This document shows positions 37,592-46,068 of a DNA stretch of 64,000 bases, piece after piece. The stretch's first letter is position 1; each line of letters begins with the position of its first letter. Under the pieces are notes generated by a model that saw nothing but the letters and a program-made list of their open reading frames with translations, was not told the origin of the DNA and ran no database searches. Location of the stretch: assembly GCA_040386695.1 (NCBI GenBank), contig JAZKFB010000003.1, positions 1 to 64,000 on the forward strand. Reading direction: 5' to 3'. The DNA is from CAIZWU01 sp040386695 (lineage in GTDB: Bacteria; Verrucomicrobiota; Verrucomicrobiia; Verrucomicrobiales; V1-33). The translations under genes and the position numbers were made by a program.

Positions 37592-39658
37592 ATGACCATG
37601 GCCATGGAGGAGACATCCATCAGACTCAACGGGGAGGCGGAGCACGCCATGTGGTACAGCGCCACGCCGGCCGCGCAGCGCGAGGTGGCGGAATGGGACA
37701 CGGACATGCGCGCCATCCTCAGCGCCGGCCGGGGACTGCAGGGCCGCGTGACCAATAACATCGCCAAGCGCCGGGGGACCAGCCCCAGCACCGTGCGGCA
37801 GAAGTTCTACGCCTGGCGGGAGACGGGGTGGGTGGCCCTGCTCAACAAAAGCAAGGTGAAGCCCAGCGCCACGCTGCCGCCCACCTTCGTGGAATACTGG
37901 CGCTCCATCATCGAGAGCCACCAGCGCGCCAAAAGCGCGGTGGCGCAGTCCTTCCGCTCCCTGAAATCAAAGCTGGCCGCGTGGGAGCGCGACGGCGGCG
38001 TGGCCGACAGCCCGCACGCCATCCCCGGCTATGTCACCGCCCCGCGCCGCAGCCAGCTCACCAAGCTGCCCCCGGGCTGGAGCTACGACAACCTGAACCG
38101 GCTCAAGGCCGCCGAGGCCGCGCGCCGCCTGCGCAGTGTCGGCCCCAAAGCCTACAGCATGATGGTGCCGCCCGTGCTGGCCACCCGCGAGGGCATGGAG
38201 GTGGGGCAGCAGTATTTCTTCGACGACGAGCAGCCGGACGTGTGGGTGAACTTCGTGGGCACGAACCGCAAACAGATGCGGCCGCTGGGCTTCCACTGCC
38301 TGGACTTTGTCAGCGCCATGAACATCGCCGCCGGATTCCGCCCGCAGATCCTGGGGGACGACCACCGGGTGAAGAGTCTGACGCTGCGGCAGTTCGAATG
38401 GTTTGTGGCCCATGTGCTGATGCGGCGCGGCTACCGCGAGGCGGGCACGCAGCTGGGCGGGGAGCTGGGCACCGCGAAATTCACGGACCGGTTCTCCGCG
38501 GCCATCGGCATGGCCACGGGCGGGAAGGTGACCACGGGGCACAGCGGCCGGTTCGGCGACGCGGCCTGCCGGGACATGCTCTACGAGGGGCAGTCCACCG
38601 GCAACTTCCGCTGGAAGGCCCCCATCGAAAGCTGGTTCAACCTTTTCCGCAACTATATGGCCGCGCTGCCCGGCCCCACGGGGCGCTGCCGGGACGAGGC
38701 CCCGGAGGAGACGCCGGGACTGGAGCGCGCCAACACCTGGTTCCTGCGGCAGCTGGAGAAACTCCCCGTGGAGCGGCGCAGCCTGCTGATCTCGCCGGTG
38801 CTGGAGTGGAACGCCTTCATCAGCGTGGTCCACCAGCTGATCGGCATCATCAATGACCGGCGGGACCACCACATAAAGGACTACGCGAAAATGGGCTTCA
38901 CGCTGCCGGTGATCGAGCTGGAGGGGAGGGAATTCCCCCTGCCGCCGGAAACCCTCATCGGCATGAGCCCGCAGGAGCGCCTGAAAATGGAGATGCTCAG
39001 CGCCGCCGGATATTCCCGGGTGATGAACATGAAGCCCAGCGAGGTCTGGGAGCGGCACTCCAAGGGGCTCAAAAAACTGCGCGGCTGGCACGTGCCCGCC
39101 CTGATGCAGGAGGATGCCGCCCGCATCATCAAAGTGGACAGCCATTACACGCTGAAGGTGGAGGATCAGGATCTGGGCGCGGACGAGCTGATGTATATCG
39201 GCACGGCGGCCGTGAACATGCACGGGCAGAAAATCACCCTGGACCGGGGAAAGGAATATCTGTGCTATCTGAACCCCTATGACGCGGGCACCATGCAGGT
39301 CTGCGAGGCCACGGGCAGCCGCCGGGGCGCGTGGATCGGGGAGGTGGCGCTCAACCCCAGCTTCAGCCGCACGGACCAGCACGCGATCTGGACCCAATAC
39401 GGGATCAACAGGGAGGCCACCGGGCCGGAGCGCGAGGACATCAACCGCCGGGCGGGATCCGAACGCCACCGCCGCGCCGCCAACTGGATCTGGAACAAGC
39501 GCGTGGCCGACACCGACACCCCGCTGACCCCGAAGGAGAAAAAGAACGCCGCCGCCCGCGCCGAGGCGGAGGCCGCCATGGACGCCGCCCCGGCCCCCAG
39601 ACCCTCCGCACCCGCACGGAAGGCCACCGCCCCCGTGATCCCGAACCCTTTCGGCTGA
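37592..39658 (+). CDS. MuA-type DDE transposase
   Basis: A 688-aa transposase. The N-terminal part holds HTH-like DNA-binding segments (about 40-75: NIAKRRGTSPSTVRQKFY). The DDE core shows YFFDDEQPDVW (D211/D212), a candidate second Asp at D299 (AKFTDRF) and the final Glu in IESWFN (E346). The C-terminal region after about 560 is a beta-barrel-like part and a Pro/Ala tail that should contact the MuB-type ATPase. It joins phage ends to target DNA for integration and replication. Confidence 0.85.
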   Translation: MTMAMEETSIRLNGEAEHAMWYSATPAAQREVAEWDTDMRAILSAGRGLQGRVTNNIAKRRGTSPSTVRQKFYAWRETGWVALLNKSKVKPSATLPPTFVEYWRSIIESHQRAKSAVAQSFRSLKSKLAAWERDGGVADSPHAIPGYVTAPRRSQLTKLPPGWSYDNLNRLKAAEAARRLRSVGPKAYSMMVPPVLATREGMEVGQQYFFDDEQPDVWVNFVGTNRKQMRPLGFHCLDFVSAMNIAAGFRPQILGDDHRVKSLTLRQFEWFVAHVLMRRGYREAGTQLGGELGTAKFTDRFSAAIGMATGGKVTTGHSGRFGDAACRDMLYEGQSTGNFRWKAPIESWFNLFRNYMAALPGPTGRCRDEAPEETPGLERANTWFLRQLEKLPVERRSLLISPVLEWNAFISVVHQLIGIINDRRDHHIKDYAKMGFTLPVIELEGREFPLPPETLIGMSPQERLKMEMLSAAGYSRVMNMKPSEVWERHSKGLKKLRGWHVPALMQEDAARIIKVDSHYTLKVEDQDLGADELMYIGTAAVNMHGQKITLDRGKEYLCYLNPYDAGTMQVCEATGSRRGAWIGEVALNPSFSRTDQHAIWTQYGINREATGPEREDINRRAGSERHRRAANWIWNKRVADTDTPLTPKEKKNAAARAEAEAAMDAAPAPRPSAPARKATAPVIPNPFG

Positions 39659-39684
39659 CCCGCCGCATCCCGCCCCGCACACCC

Positions 39685-39795
39685 ATGAAAATCATCCATC
39701 TCCTTCTCCTCCCCGCTCTTCTCCTTCTGGGCTGCACGGTCATGGCCATTCCCCGGCCCGCGCCGGATCCGGACATGGAGACCGGCGGCGAATAA
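39685..39795 (+). CDS. Very small lipoprotein
   Basis: A 36-aa protein: Lys start, hydrophobic run IIHLLLLPALLLLGC with a lipobox-like LLGC, then a short Pro/Asp/Glu tail. A secreted lipopeptide between the transposase and MuB genes is unusual; it could serve lysis (Rz1-like) or surface exclusion. Confidence 0.55.
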   Translation: MKIIHLLLLPALLLLGCTVMAIPRPAPDPDMETGGE

Positions 39796-39836
39796 CAAAC
39801 CCAGACCATCCGCACCCATCCACCAGCCCCCACGCC

Positions 39837-40091
39837 ATGAGCGACCAGCCCAGACCCAAAGCCCCCACGGATCACCTGCTGCCCACCATCAACGGGATCC
39901 TCGAATTCGCGGACCACTATGCGGATCCGGAGACCGTCCGCCAGCTGCTGTGGGATGTGGCCTGCAGCGCGGTGGAGCGCATGCGGCCGGCCGACTGCGG
40001 GGACCTTTTCAGCATCGGCAATCTGGCCCTGAGCCGGATGCATACGCCCGTCAACAAACCCGCCGCCGCCACCACTGAATCCCACCAATAA
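39837..40091 (+). CDS. Unknown small early protein
   Basis: An 84-aa protein (HLLPTINGILEFADHYADPE, then a helical part). Leader is C/A-rich (CCATCCACCAGCCCCCACGC). No family. Confidence 0.5.
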   Translation: MSDQPRPKAPTDHLLPTINGILEFADHYADPETVRQLLWDVACSAVERMRPADCGDLFSIGNLALSRMHTPVNKPAAATTESHQ

Positions 40092-40107
40092 CCCACCCGT
40101 CAAAACC

Positions 40108-40308
40108 ATGTCTGAATCATATCCCGCAAAACAAGGATGGCTCCGGCTGACCCTCACTCTGAAGGAGGGCACCGTCATGGGCGATGAGCAGGCCAGGGCA
40201 TTCGCATCATGCGGACGCCCGGAAAGCTGCGAGTTCGGCCCCGTCACCCGGCGCGGCCGTCAGGTGAAAATCATCTTCCGCGAACTCAAAACCACCTCAC
40301 CATCATGA
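40108..40308 (+). CDS. Unknown small early protein
   Basis: A 66-aa protein with beta-prone ends (WLRLTLTLKEGTVMG, GRQVKIIFRELK). It overlaps the MuB start by 4 bp. No family. Confidence 0.5.
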   Translation: MSESYPAKQGWLRLTLTLKEGTVMGDEQARAFASCGRPESCEFGPVTRRGRQVKIIFRELKTTSPS

Positions 40309-41405
40309 GCCATACCGCCACCGCCCATACCCACGCCGCCGCCGGCCACACCTTCGCCGCCCACTCCGCGCCGCTGGAGCTGGCCGACGCCGTCTTTGAC
40401 ACGCCCGCCGTCATGGATCCGCCGGCCCTCGCCGGGGACTCCCTCAAAACACCGGATCCCGCTGTTTTCACGGCTCTTAAAACGCTGGTCGAAAACGGCC
40501 ACAACGGAGAGCAGTGGAGCCGCAACAAGGTGGCCAAAGCGCTGGGCATATCCGGCGCCACGATCTCCATCTATCTGGCGCAGGACCAGGCGCAGCCGCC
40601 GCCGCTGAAGGCCAATCTGCGCAAGCTGGAAAGCAGCATCGCGGAGCTGCTGGCCACGCTGAGCGCCAAGCGGCGCTTTGACGGCGCGCTGTTTGAAACC
40701 CACATCTCCCGCAAAATGGGCCAGTGGATCGGCATGGTGCGCGCCACCAACACCATCGGCCTGTATGTGGGGGAGGCGGGCATCGGCAAAAGCTGCGGGC
40801 TGGAGATTTATTCCCGGCAGAACCCCACCGCCCTGACCATCGCCGCGCGCCCCTGGCGGCGCACCCGGGACGCGGTGGTGACCATGCTCTGGGAGCAGTT
40901 CGACACCCGGGGCTGGAACCGCCGCAGTCCGCGCGCCGACTGGATAGCCCAGCACCTGACCGGCATGGAGACGGTCATCCTGCTGGATGACTGCCACACC
41001 CTGACCTTCGCCGCGCTCGAATACCTCATTTACCTGGCCGTGGAGACGGGCACGCCGCTGGTGATGGTGGGCAATCCCCGCGTGCTGGAAAAGCTGCGGC
41101 CGGAGCCCCAGCTCTTCTCCCGCGTCTTTCTGAAGCAGGAGGGCACGCTGCCCGCCGGCAAAGCGCTCAACGATGCCGTGGAGGCCGTGCTCAGCCGCGA
41201 GGCCCCGGAGCACATCCCCGCCCTGCGCACCATGGCCCGCGAGGTGGCCGCCCAGCCCGGCCACCTGCGCGGTCTGATCCAGCGCTGCCGGGCCATGCAC
41301 GAGATGATGGGCCAGTTCGCCGAATACGCCGGCAACGCCGCCGCCGCCTTCCACGCCGCCCACGCCCTCTCCATCCACAGCGGCTACACCCTCACAGCAC
41401 CCTGA
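40305..41405 (+). CDS. MuB-type AAA ATPase, target selection
   Basis: A 366-aa protein from ATG 40305. An N-terminal HTH (RNKVAKALGISGATISIYLA) precedes the AAA domain with Walker A GEAGIGKS and Walker B VILLDDCH. This HTH-AAA layout is that of MuB, which binds target DNA, activates the transposase and confers target immunity. It follows the transposase with three very small genes between. Confidence 0.85.
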   Translation: MSHTATAHTHAAAGHTFAAHSAPLELADAVFDTPAVMDPPALAGDSLKTPDPAVFTALKTLVENGHNGEQWSRNKVAKALGISGATISIYLAQDQAQPPPLKANLRKLESSIAELLATLSAKRRFDGALFETHISRKMGQWIGMVRATNTIGLYVGEAGIGKSCGLEIYSRQNPTALTIAARPWRRTRDAVVTMLWEQFDTRGWNRRSPRADWIAQHLTGMETVILLDDCHTLTFAALEYLIYLAVETGTPLVMVGNPRVLEKLRPEPQLFSRVFLKQEGTLPAGKALNDAVEAVLSREAPEHIPALRTMAREVAAQPGHLRGLIQRCRAMHEMMGQFAEYAGNAAAAFHAAHALSIHSGYTLTAP

Positions 41406-41443
41406 GCGCTTCCGTTATTTATCCTTCAATCCAGCCCCGCGCC

Positions 41444-41938
41444 ATGCCACTCCTCCATCCCACTCCCGGATCCGTCCTCAACCAGTTCCGCACCCTGCGG
41501 CCGGACGTTTACCATTCGCTGGCCTTTCCCTTTTACCATCCGGTGGCGGGCAAAACCGCCACATTCGTGAGCGATGGCGAAAGCGTCATGCTGTGGACCA
41601 TGCGGCGTCTGCCCGGCTACCGGGACTGGGTCATCCACAGCGGCCCGCAGGGTTTTGAGCCGCCGGAGTGGATGCGTCTTTATATGGGCGGCGCGTCCTT
41701 CCCCGCGCCGCCGGTGCCCCCGGGCAAAAAGCCCGCCGTGCGCGCCGTCATCGCCGGCAACATCGCCTGGCTGCCGCGCCGGGTGCTGGCGGCGCTGGCC
41801 TCGCTGGACACCTGCTGGCTGGGACTGTCCGCCGGCAGGGCCCGGCCGGAAAACGGACTGCTGACCGCCGTGTCCGTCGTCTGGTCCCTCGGCTCCATCA
41901 AAGGTCACGGCGTCATCATCTGTCAGGACCCGTCATGA
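41444..41938 (+). CDS. Unknown phage protein
   Basis: A 164-aa protein (YHSLAFPFYHPVAGKTATFV, VHSGPQGFEPPEWMRLYMGG-like stretches). No domain recognised. The stop overlaps the next ATG. Confidence 0.5.
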   Translation: MPLLHPTPGSVLNQFRTLRPDVYHSLAFPFYHPVAGKTATFVSDGESVMLWTMRRLPGYRDWVIHSGPQGFEPPEWMRLYMGGASFPAPPVPPGKKPAVRAVIAGNIAWLPRRVLAALASLDTCWLGLSAGRARPENGLLTAVSVVWSLGSIKGHGVIICQDPS

Positions 41939-42132
41939 GCGCCCCGGCCCGCATTCCCCGCGCCACCGCCTGCAGCGTCCACGTCCTCACCCCCTCCGGC
42001 GGGGACCGCCGGGTGACCACCTACCGCAGCGCCCGCGCCATCACGGCGGCCGCGCGGCGGGCCCGCGCCCTGCGCCGCGAGGGCTTCGCGGCGTGGATCG
42101 TCCCCCACGTGCCGCACGCCCCCGGCAACTGA
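41935..42132 (+). CDS. Small basic protein
   Basis: A 65-aa protein (TTYRSARAITAAARRARALR, then REGFAAWIVPHVPHA), beginning at ATG 41935 inside the previous stop. The pattern resembles small phage proteins that bind DNA or RNA. No family. Confidence 0.5.
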   Translation: MSAPARIPRATACSVHVLTPSGGDRRVTTYRSARAITAAARRARALRREGFAAWIVPHVPHAPGN

Positions 42133-42183
42133 TTTCCTCCCCCTCCTCTGTCCGCCAATAAACCAAAACCACACCCGACACCG

Positions 42184-42627
42184 ATGAACACCAAACGCTC
42201 CGCCAGACCCGTCCACCATCCCCGCCCGCGCCGGCACCGCACGCTGGGCCACCCTGTCAGCCCGCCGCCCGTCACCCGCCGCCACGGCCCGGTTTCCTCC
42301 GGGGATCCCGCCCCCCTGTCCGCGCTGCCCCCGCACCGCCGCGACAGGGATGAGACCCGCATCGCCCGTCTGATTGTCTGGACGCTGGGCGAGGAGCACC
42401 ACCCGGCCCGCCTGGCCGCCGCCCGCACCGTGGCGGAGGAGATGGCCCGGCCGCACCGCCCGCCCACCGTCCGCATCATGGACCACCTGACGGAGGCGCA
42501 GGCGCGCGATGTGGTGCTGCACGCCCTGCGCGGCGTGTGCCACCGCCCCGGCCTTCTTGCCCGCCTGTGGGCCCTGCTCTCCGTCCTGCTGGGCGGCGGC
42601 AAAAACCCCTCCACCACCTCCCTCTGA
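42184..42627 (+). CDS. Unknown basic protein
   Basis: A 147-aa protein with an Arg/His/Pro-rich N-terminal half and a helical C-terminal half (ARDVVLHALRGVCHRPGLLA, RLWALLSVLL). Preceded by CCAAAACCACACCCGACACC. No family. Confidence 0.45.
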   Translation: MNTKRSARPVHHPRPRRHRTLGHPVSPPPVTRRHGPVSSGDPAPLSALPPHRRDRDETRIARLIVWTLGEEHHPARLAAARTVAEEMARPHRPPTVRIMDHLTEAQARDVVLHALRGVCHRPGLLARLWALLSVLLGGGKNPSTTSL

Positions 42628-42635
42628 TCCCCGCC

Positions 42636-42833
42636 ATGAACGTCCATCCCTTTTACTTCATTCTGGCGCTCACGGTCGTCGCCCTCCTTGTGTTCGCGCT
42701 CTGCGCGGTGTGTTTCCACTGGGGCTGGCGGGAGGGCCGCCGCCGCTGGCTGCGCAACCGCACCCAGCAGGAGATCGACCTCACGGAAGTGCTGCGCGAG
42801 CGGCAGCTGCGCAGGCAGGGGACCCACGTGTGA
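42636..42833 (+). CDS. Small membrane protein
   Basis: A 65-aa protein with one N-terminal membrane segment (FYFILALTVVALLVFALCAV) and a basic cytosolic tail (GRRRWLRNRTQQEIDL). No family. It may be an early membrane modifier. Confidence 0.55.
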   Translation: MNVHPFYFILALTVVALLVFALCAVCFHWGWREGRRRWLRNRTQQEIDLTEVLRERQLRRQGTHV

Positions 42834-42856
42834 AACCCATCGGAACCCACCATGCC

Positions 42857-43183
42857 ATGAACTCCGCCGCTGAACCCTCCGTTTCCCCCTGCCGCGCGCT
42901 GCGCCGCGTGATCCGTCTCATCCACTCGCCAGCCGTCGCCCTTACCCTCCCGAAGATCCATGTTCTCTGCGAACTGGCCCTGAAACCCGGGGCGGGCACC
43001 ACGCTGCTGGGGGAAAAGTGCCACTTGTCCACCTCCGGAGTCCGCCGCCATCTGGACGAGCTGAATATCCACCGGCTGGTGGACATCGCCAAAACCGGCC
43101 GCCCCGGCAATGACTGGGTGTCGGTCCTCACCCCCGAGGGCGCGCGCCTTATCGCCGCCCTCAACGCCGCCGCCCAGGGATGA
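42857..43183 (+). CDS. Winged-helix regulator
   Basis: A 108-aa protein from ATG 42857; a GTG at 42830 overlapping the previous stop is an alternative. The C-terminal 75 residues form a winged helix (GTTLLGEKCHLSTSGVRRHL, then a wing to VSVLTPEGARLIAAL). It overlaps the nucleotidyltransferase start by 4 bp. A transcription regulator within the early region is likely. Confidence 0.6.
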   Translation: MNSAAEPSVSPCRALRRVIRLIHSPAVALTLPKIHVLCELALKPGAGTTLLGEKCHLSTSGVRRHLDELNIHRLVDIAKTGRPGNDWVSVLTPEGARLIAALNAAAQG

Positions 43184-43710
43184 GCGCCGCCGCCCGCATC
43201 CCGTCCGCCAAAGCCGCCGCGCTGGCGGAGCGCATCGTGGCGGAGCTGGCCCCGTGCTGCGCCCTCATCGCGGTGGCCGGCAGCATCCGCCGGGGCCTGC
43301 CGGACGCGGGGGATATCGACATCGTCTGCCTGCCGCGCTGGCAGCGGGAGGCGGATCTGTCCGCCGCCTTCCGCGCCTGCGCCATGTCCGGCGGCATCAT
43401 TCAGGACGGGCGCATTTCCAAGCGCTGCCAGCTGCGCAAGAGCGGCGTGCAGCTCGACCTGTGGGTGGCGCACCACGCCGTGCCGGATCTGCTGGCCCCG
43501 CTGCCCTGCAACTGGGGGGCCATGCTCCTCACCTACACCGGCTCCCCCTCCTTCAACATCCGCTGCGTGGAGCGCGCCAAAGCCCTCGGCAAAACCCTCC
43601 GCCCCGGCCACGGCGTCATCGATCAGGACGGCACCGTCCACAGCGCCACGGAGGAGGCCATTTTCACCGCCCTGGAGTGGGATTTCATCCCGCCTTCAAA
43701 CCGCCTTTAA
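43180..43710 (+). CDS. DNA polymerase beta-type nucleotidyltransferase
   Basis: A 176-aa protein with the Pol-beta nucleotidyltransferase signature: IAVAGSIRRGLPDAGDIDIV (GSxRRG..xxDID) and a third acidic site in QLDLWVA. It lacks the finger and lyase domains of PolX, so it is a minimal transferase. Similar proteins occur in other phages. It could fill gaps after transposition or modify nucleotides or tRNA; the substrate is unknown. Confidence 0.75.
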   Translation: MSAAARIPSAKAAALAERIVAELAPCCALIAVAGSIRRGLPDAGDIDIVCLPRWQREADLSAAFRACAMSGGIIQDGRISKRCQLRKSGVQLDLWVAHHAVPDLLAPLPCNWGAMLLTYTGSPSFNIRCVERAKALGKTLRPGHGVIDQDGTVHSATEEAIFTALEWDFIPPSNRL

Positions 43711-43743
43711 AACCCGTTTAAAACTCCCGTTCCCCATCCCCTC

Positions 43744-44019
43744 ATGGATCCGCAGCCCGTTCCCCCGCAGCCCTTCGCCAAAGGCGACAAAATCACCTTC
43801 ACCAACCGCTTCAGACGCGGGAGCACTCTGCATATCCAAACGGCCCACGGCACCTTTGGGGAAATCCTGCCTGATGGGCGCGTCGCCATCAGATGCGGCC
43901 GCTCCGGCCGGGGAAAGCGGATCATCATTAGCCCCGAAAGCGTGCGGTCCGCCGACGCGCCGTCCGCAGTTGGCGAGCAGCTCGAACGGCTCACACGGGC
44001 TCTCTTCTCCTCCCATTGA
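43744..44019 (+). CDS. Unknown small protein
   Basis: A 91-aa beta-rich protein (FAKGDKITFTNRFRRGSTLH, GEILPDGRVAIRCGRSGRGK), perhaps an SH3-like fold. The stop overlaps the next ATG. Confidence 0.5.
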   Translation: MDPQPVPPQPFAKGDKITFTNRFRRGSTLHIQTAHGTFGEILPDGRVAIRCGRSGRGKRIIISPESVRSADAPSAVGEQLERLTRALFSSH

Positions 44020-44327
44020 AACCCGCCCTGCGAATGAGCACTGAACCGGATTCAACTGACAGCCACGGAAAAAGGCTTTCTGACGGCACAATCACCTGCT
44101 GCGCCTGTGGCGGGGACTGCGAATGGGAGGAATGCCACACAGGCTGTGAGGATGGATTCTTCGACGCGTATGACGGGGATCCTCTCTGGTATGATCCGGG
44201 CGATCTTGTGGCGTGCACGACTTGCGGAGGGGATGGCGGGCACTGGTGGTGCAGCAGCCCTCAGTGCTCCACCGGCATGATCACGATTATCCGCGTCCCC
44301 AGCCTCACTCCTGATAATCCGTCATGA
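44016..44327 (+). CDS. Cys-rich zinc-finger protein
   Basis: A 103-aa protein with cysteine clusters (CCACGGDCEWEECHTGCEDG and CTTCGGDGGHWWCSSPQC), resembling DnaJ-type CxxCxGxG zinc fingers. It is coupled to the next gene (ATGA). Function unknown; nucleic-acid or protein binding is likely. Confidence 0.6.
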   Translation: MKPALRMSTEPDSTDSHGKRLSDGTITCCACGGDCEWEECHTGCEDGFFDAYDGDPLWYDPGDLVACTTCGGDGGHWWCSSPQCSTGMITIIRVPSLTPDNPS

Positions 44328-44779
44328 ACGCCTCCCGCCGTCTCACTCTCATCCGCAAATACCGCGCCATGTGGGCGGAGGCGGCCGTCATCCTCCAGCA
44401 GCGCGGCTTCTCCAAGGCGGAGGCCGAGTGCTACCGGGACGAGGTGACCATGCAGGCGCTGGGGATGATCAAAAGCAGCGGGGCCTTCACCGAAGGCGAG
44501 TTCGACAAGGTGTTCCAGTGCATCAAAACGATCACCAAGGCGGACGATCTGGAAAGCCAGCTGGAACCGCCGGACGCCCGCCTGCGCCGCCAGCTGCTCT
44601 GGAGCATCGGCCAGGAGGAAAAATTTCCCGGCTACGCGGGCGGCATCTCACAGGACATTTACGGCCGGCGGGATTTCGAGAAGCTGCCCACCGATGACCT
44701 GATGACCCTGCGCCGCCGCATCGGAAATGACAAACGCGGCTATCACTACAGCTCCCGGAAATCCGGCGCTGACCGGTGA
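44324..44779 (+). CDS. Unknown middle-region protein
   Basis: A 151-aa helical protein (MTLIRKYRAMWAEAA-like start, FTEGEFDKVFQCIKTITKAD, ISQDIYGRRDFEKLPTDDLM). The last segment resembles the C-terminal motif of GemA/gp16-type phage regulators, but the match is not strong enough to name it. Confidence 0.5.
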   Translation: MNASRRLTLIRKYRAMWAEAAVILQQRGFSKAEAECYRDEVTMQALGMIKSSGAFTEGEFDKVFQCIKTITKADDLESQLEPPDARLRRQLLWSIGQEEKFPGYAGGISQDIYGRRDFEKLPTDDLMTLRRRIGNDKRGYHYSSRKSGADR

Positions 44780-44812
44780 ATGCGGCCACTTAAAAAATAA
44801 ATAAAAAAGAGC

Positions 44813-44840
44813 TTGGCACCTGGGCGCGGAATGATACACT
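44813..44840 (+). promoter_or_regulatory. Sigma-70-type promoter for right-end genes
   Basis: TTGGCA (44813-44818), 16-nt spacer, TACACT (44835-44840), with an extended TGA before the -10. It follows an A-rich patch and precedes the gene at 44905. It should allow the right-end genes to be expressed independently of the early promoter. Confidence 0.6.
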
Positions 44841-44904
44841 GCCGCCGCTGACAGCACGTCAGTGCCGACTCCGGCGGACCCCGGAGACCAGCCCGACCGG
44901 CTTA

Positions 44905-45597
44905 ATGGTCACCCAAAAAATGAAACACCACAAGAGTGTCACCCTCGCTGAAACCTCCCTCGAAGAGCAGGTCACGGCGAATAATAAAGCCAACCCTTAC
45001 ACCTCCGGCAAATACATCTTCCTGGCCAATGATGAGACCCGCGACGGGGTGACGGTTTACCGTCTCCGCAACGAGGACAAAGCCGTGCCGGAATACATGG
45101 TGTTTGAGCAGGGCTTCCAAACGGACATCGACTCCTACGGCGTCCGGCAGGACTGGTTCACGAATTTCAACGACAACCCGCGGGACCTGTCCGATCCCTG
45201 GGCCAATTATGCGGCATGGCAGCTGGCGGAGGGCGTGCGTAAAAACAACGCCGAGATCGACAGTCTGGAGCAGGCCACCGCCGCCGCTGAAACCGCCGCC
45301 GACTACGGCATCAGCGATGAGCTGGCCAACCGCACCCGGATCAGCCGGGAATCCGAGATCGATGAAATTGCCCTCCGGATGGAGGGCCTCACCCTGGAGC
45401 TGATAACGGCCATCAACTGGAACCGCGACGCTGAATTCGAAAATGCCAAAGCGGAATCGGCGGCCTCATCGGATCTGCCATGGCTGCTGAGCCCCGACTA
45501 CCGGGAGATCAGCACCCGCGAACAGAAGATCGAGAGCCTGTCGAAATACCTCAAGGCCCTGTCCGTCCGCGTGCTGGCTCTTAACTACCTGCCCTGA
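44905..45597 (+). CDS. Unknown phage protein with own promoter
   Basis: A 230-aa acidic protein (KYIFLANDETRDGVTVYRLR; DYREISTREQKIESLSKYLK) with central helices. It lies between a promoter-like sequence and a terminator, so it is a monocistronic unit. No family recognised. Confidence 0.55.
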   Translation: MVTQKMKHHKSVTLAETSLEEQVTANNKANPYTSGKYIFLANDETRDGVTVYRLRNEDKAVPEYMVFEQGFQTDIDSYGVRQDWFTNFNDNPRDLSDPWANYAAWQLAEGVRKNNAEIDSLEQATAAAETAADYGISDELANRTRISRESEIDEIALRMEGLTLELITAINWNRDAEFENAKAESAASSDLPWLLSPDYREISTREQKIESLSKYLKALSVRVLALNYLP

Positions 45598-45610
45598 TCC
45601 CCCGTAACCC

Positions 45611-45640
45611 GCCCCGGCCCGCAGGGGCCGGGGCCTTTTG
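45611..45640 (+). terminator. Rho-independent terminator
   Basis: GCCCCGGCCC (45611-45620) pairs perfectly with GGGCCGGGGC (45625-45634) around a 4-nt loop, followed by CTTTTG. It closes the 44905 gene. Confidence 0.75.
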
Positions 45641-45642
45641 CT

Positions 45643-46068
45643 ATGAAAGCACAGCTTGTTCTGGAGCGGCTCGGAGACACTGATGATCAGATGATGCGGT
45701 CCATCACCTTTTTCCTGGAGGGCAAGGCCAGCGGCCTCCGGATGCCGTGGGTGGCGGAGCTGACGGCCGAGCATCCGCGATTCAAATTTGAGCGTGAGTT
45801 CCTGGACTGGTCCAAGGACTATGAGCACGCCAACAGCCGGGGATCACGCGGCGTCCGGGCCATCTACATCCTGGAGACGGGAAAGGTGTATGAGGTCTTT
45901 GAGAAGACGAGCTGGAAATCCTCCCACCGCTATTTCTGCCGCGTGACGCCGGAAGGCGACATCGTGAAAATCACCGCCGACGAGGTTTTAACCCATATTG
46001 CGCACCATGAACTCGATCACACCATCGTCCCCTCCCTTAAAGCGGATGCTGGGGATGAGCGTCCTTGA
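45643..46068 (+). CDS. Unknown protein beside the IbrA-like gene
   Basis: A 141-aa protein (YILETGKVYEVFEKTSWKSS, RYFCRVTPEGDIVKITADEV). It overlaps the start of the IbrA-like gene, so the two are probably co-translated. Beta-rich C-terminal half. No family. Confidence 0.5.
   Translation: MKAQLVLERLGDTDDQMMRSITFFLEGKASGLRMPWVAELTAEHPRFKFEREFLDWSKDYEHANSRGSRGVRAIYILETGKVYEVFEKTSWKSSHRYFCRVTPEGDIVKITADEVLTHIAHHELDHTIVPSLKADAGDERP

Noticed and set aside
37041..37595. 184-aa plus-strand frame between early genes
   Set aside because: Although its start overlaps the previous stop, its composition is Pro/Ser/Arg-rich and the minus-strand frame looks like a real protein.
44324..44779. GemA/Mu gp16 assignment
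   Set aside because: Only a loose resemblance in the C-terminal segment; not enough to name the gene.
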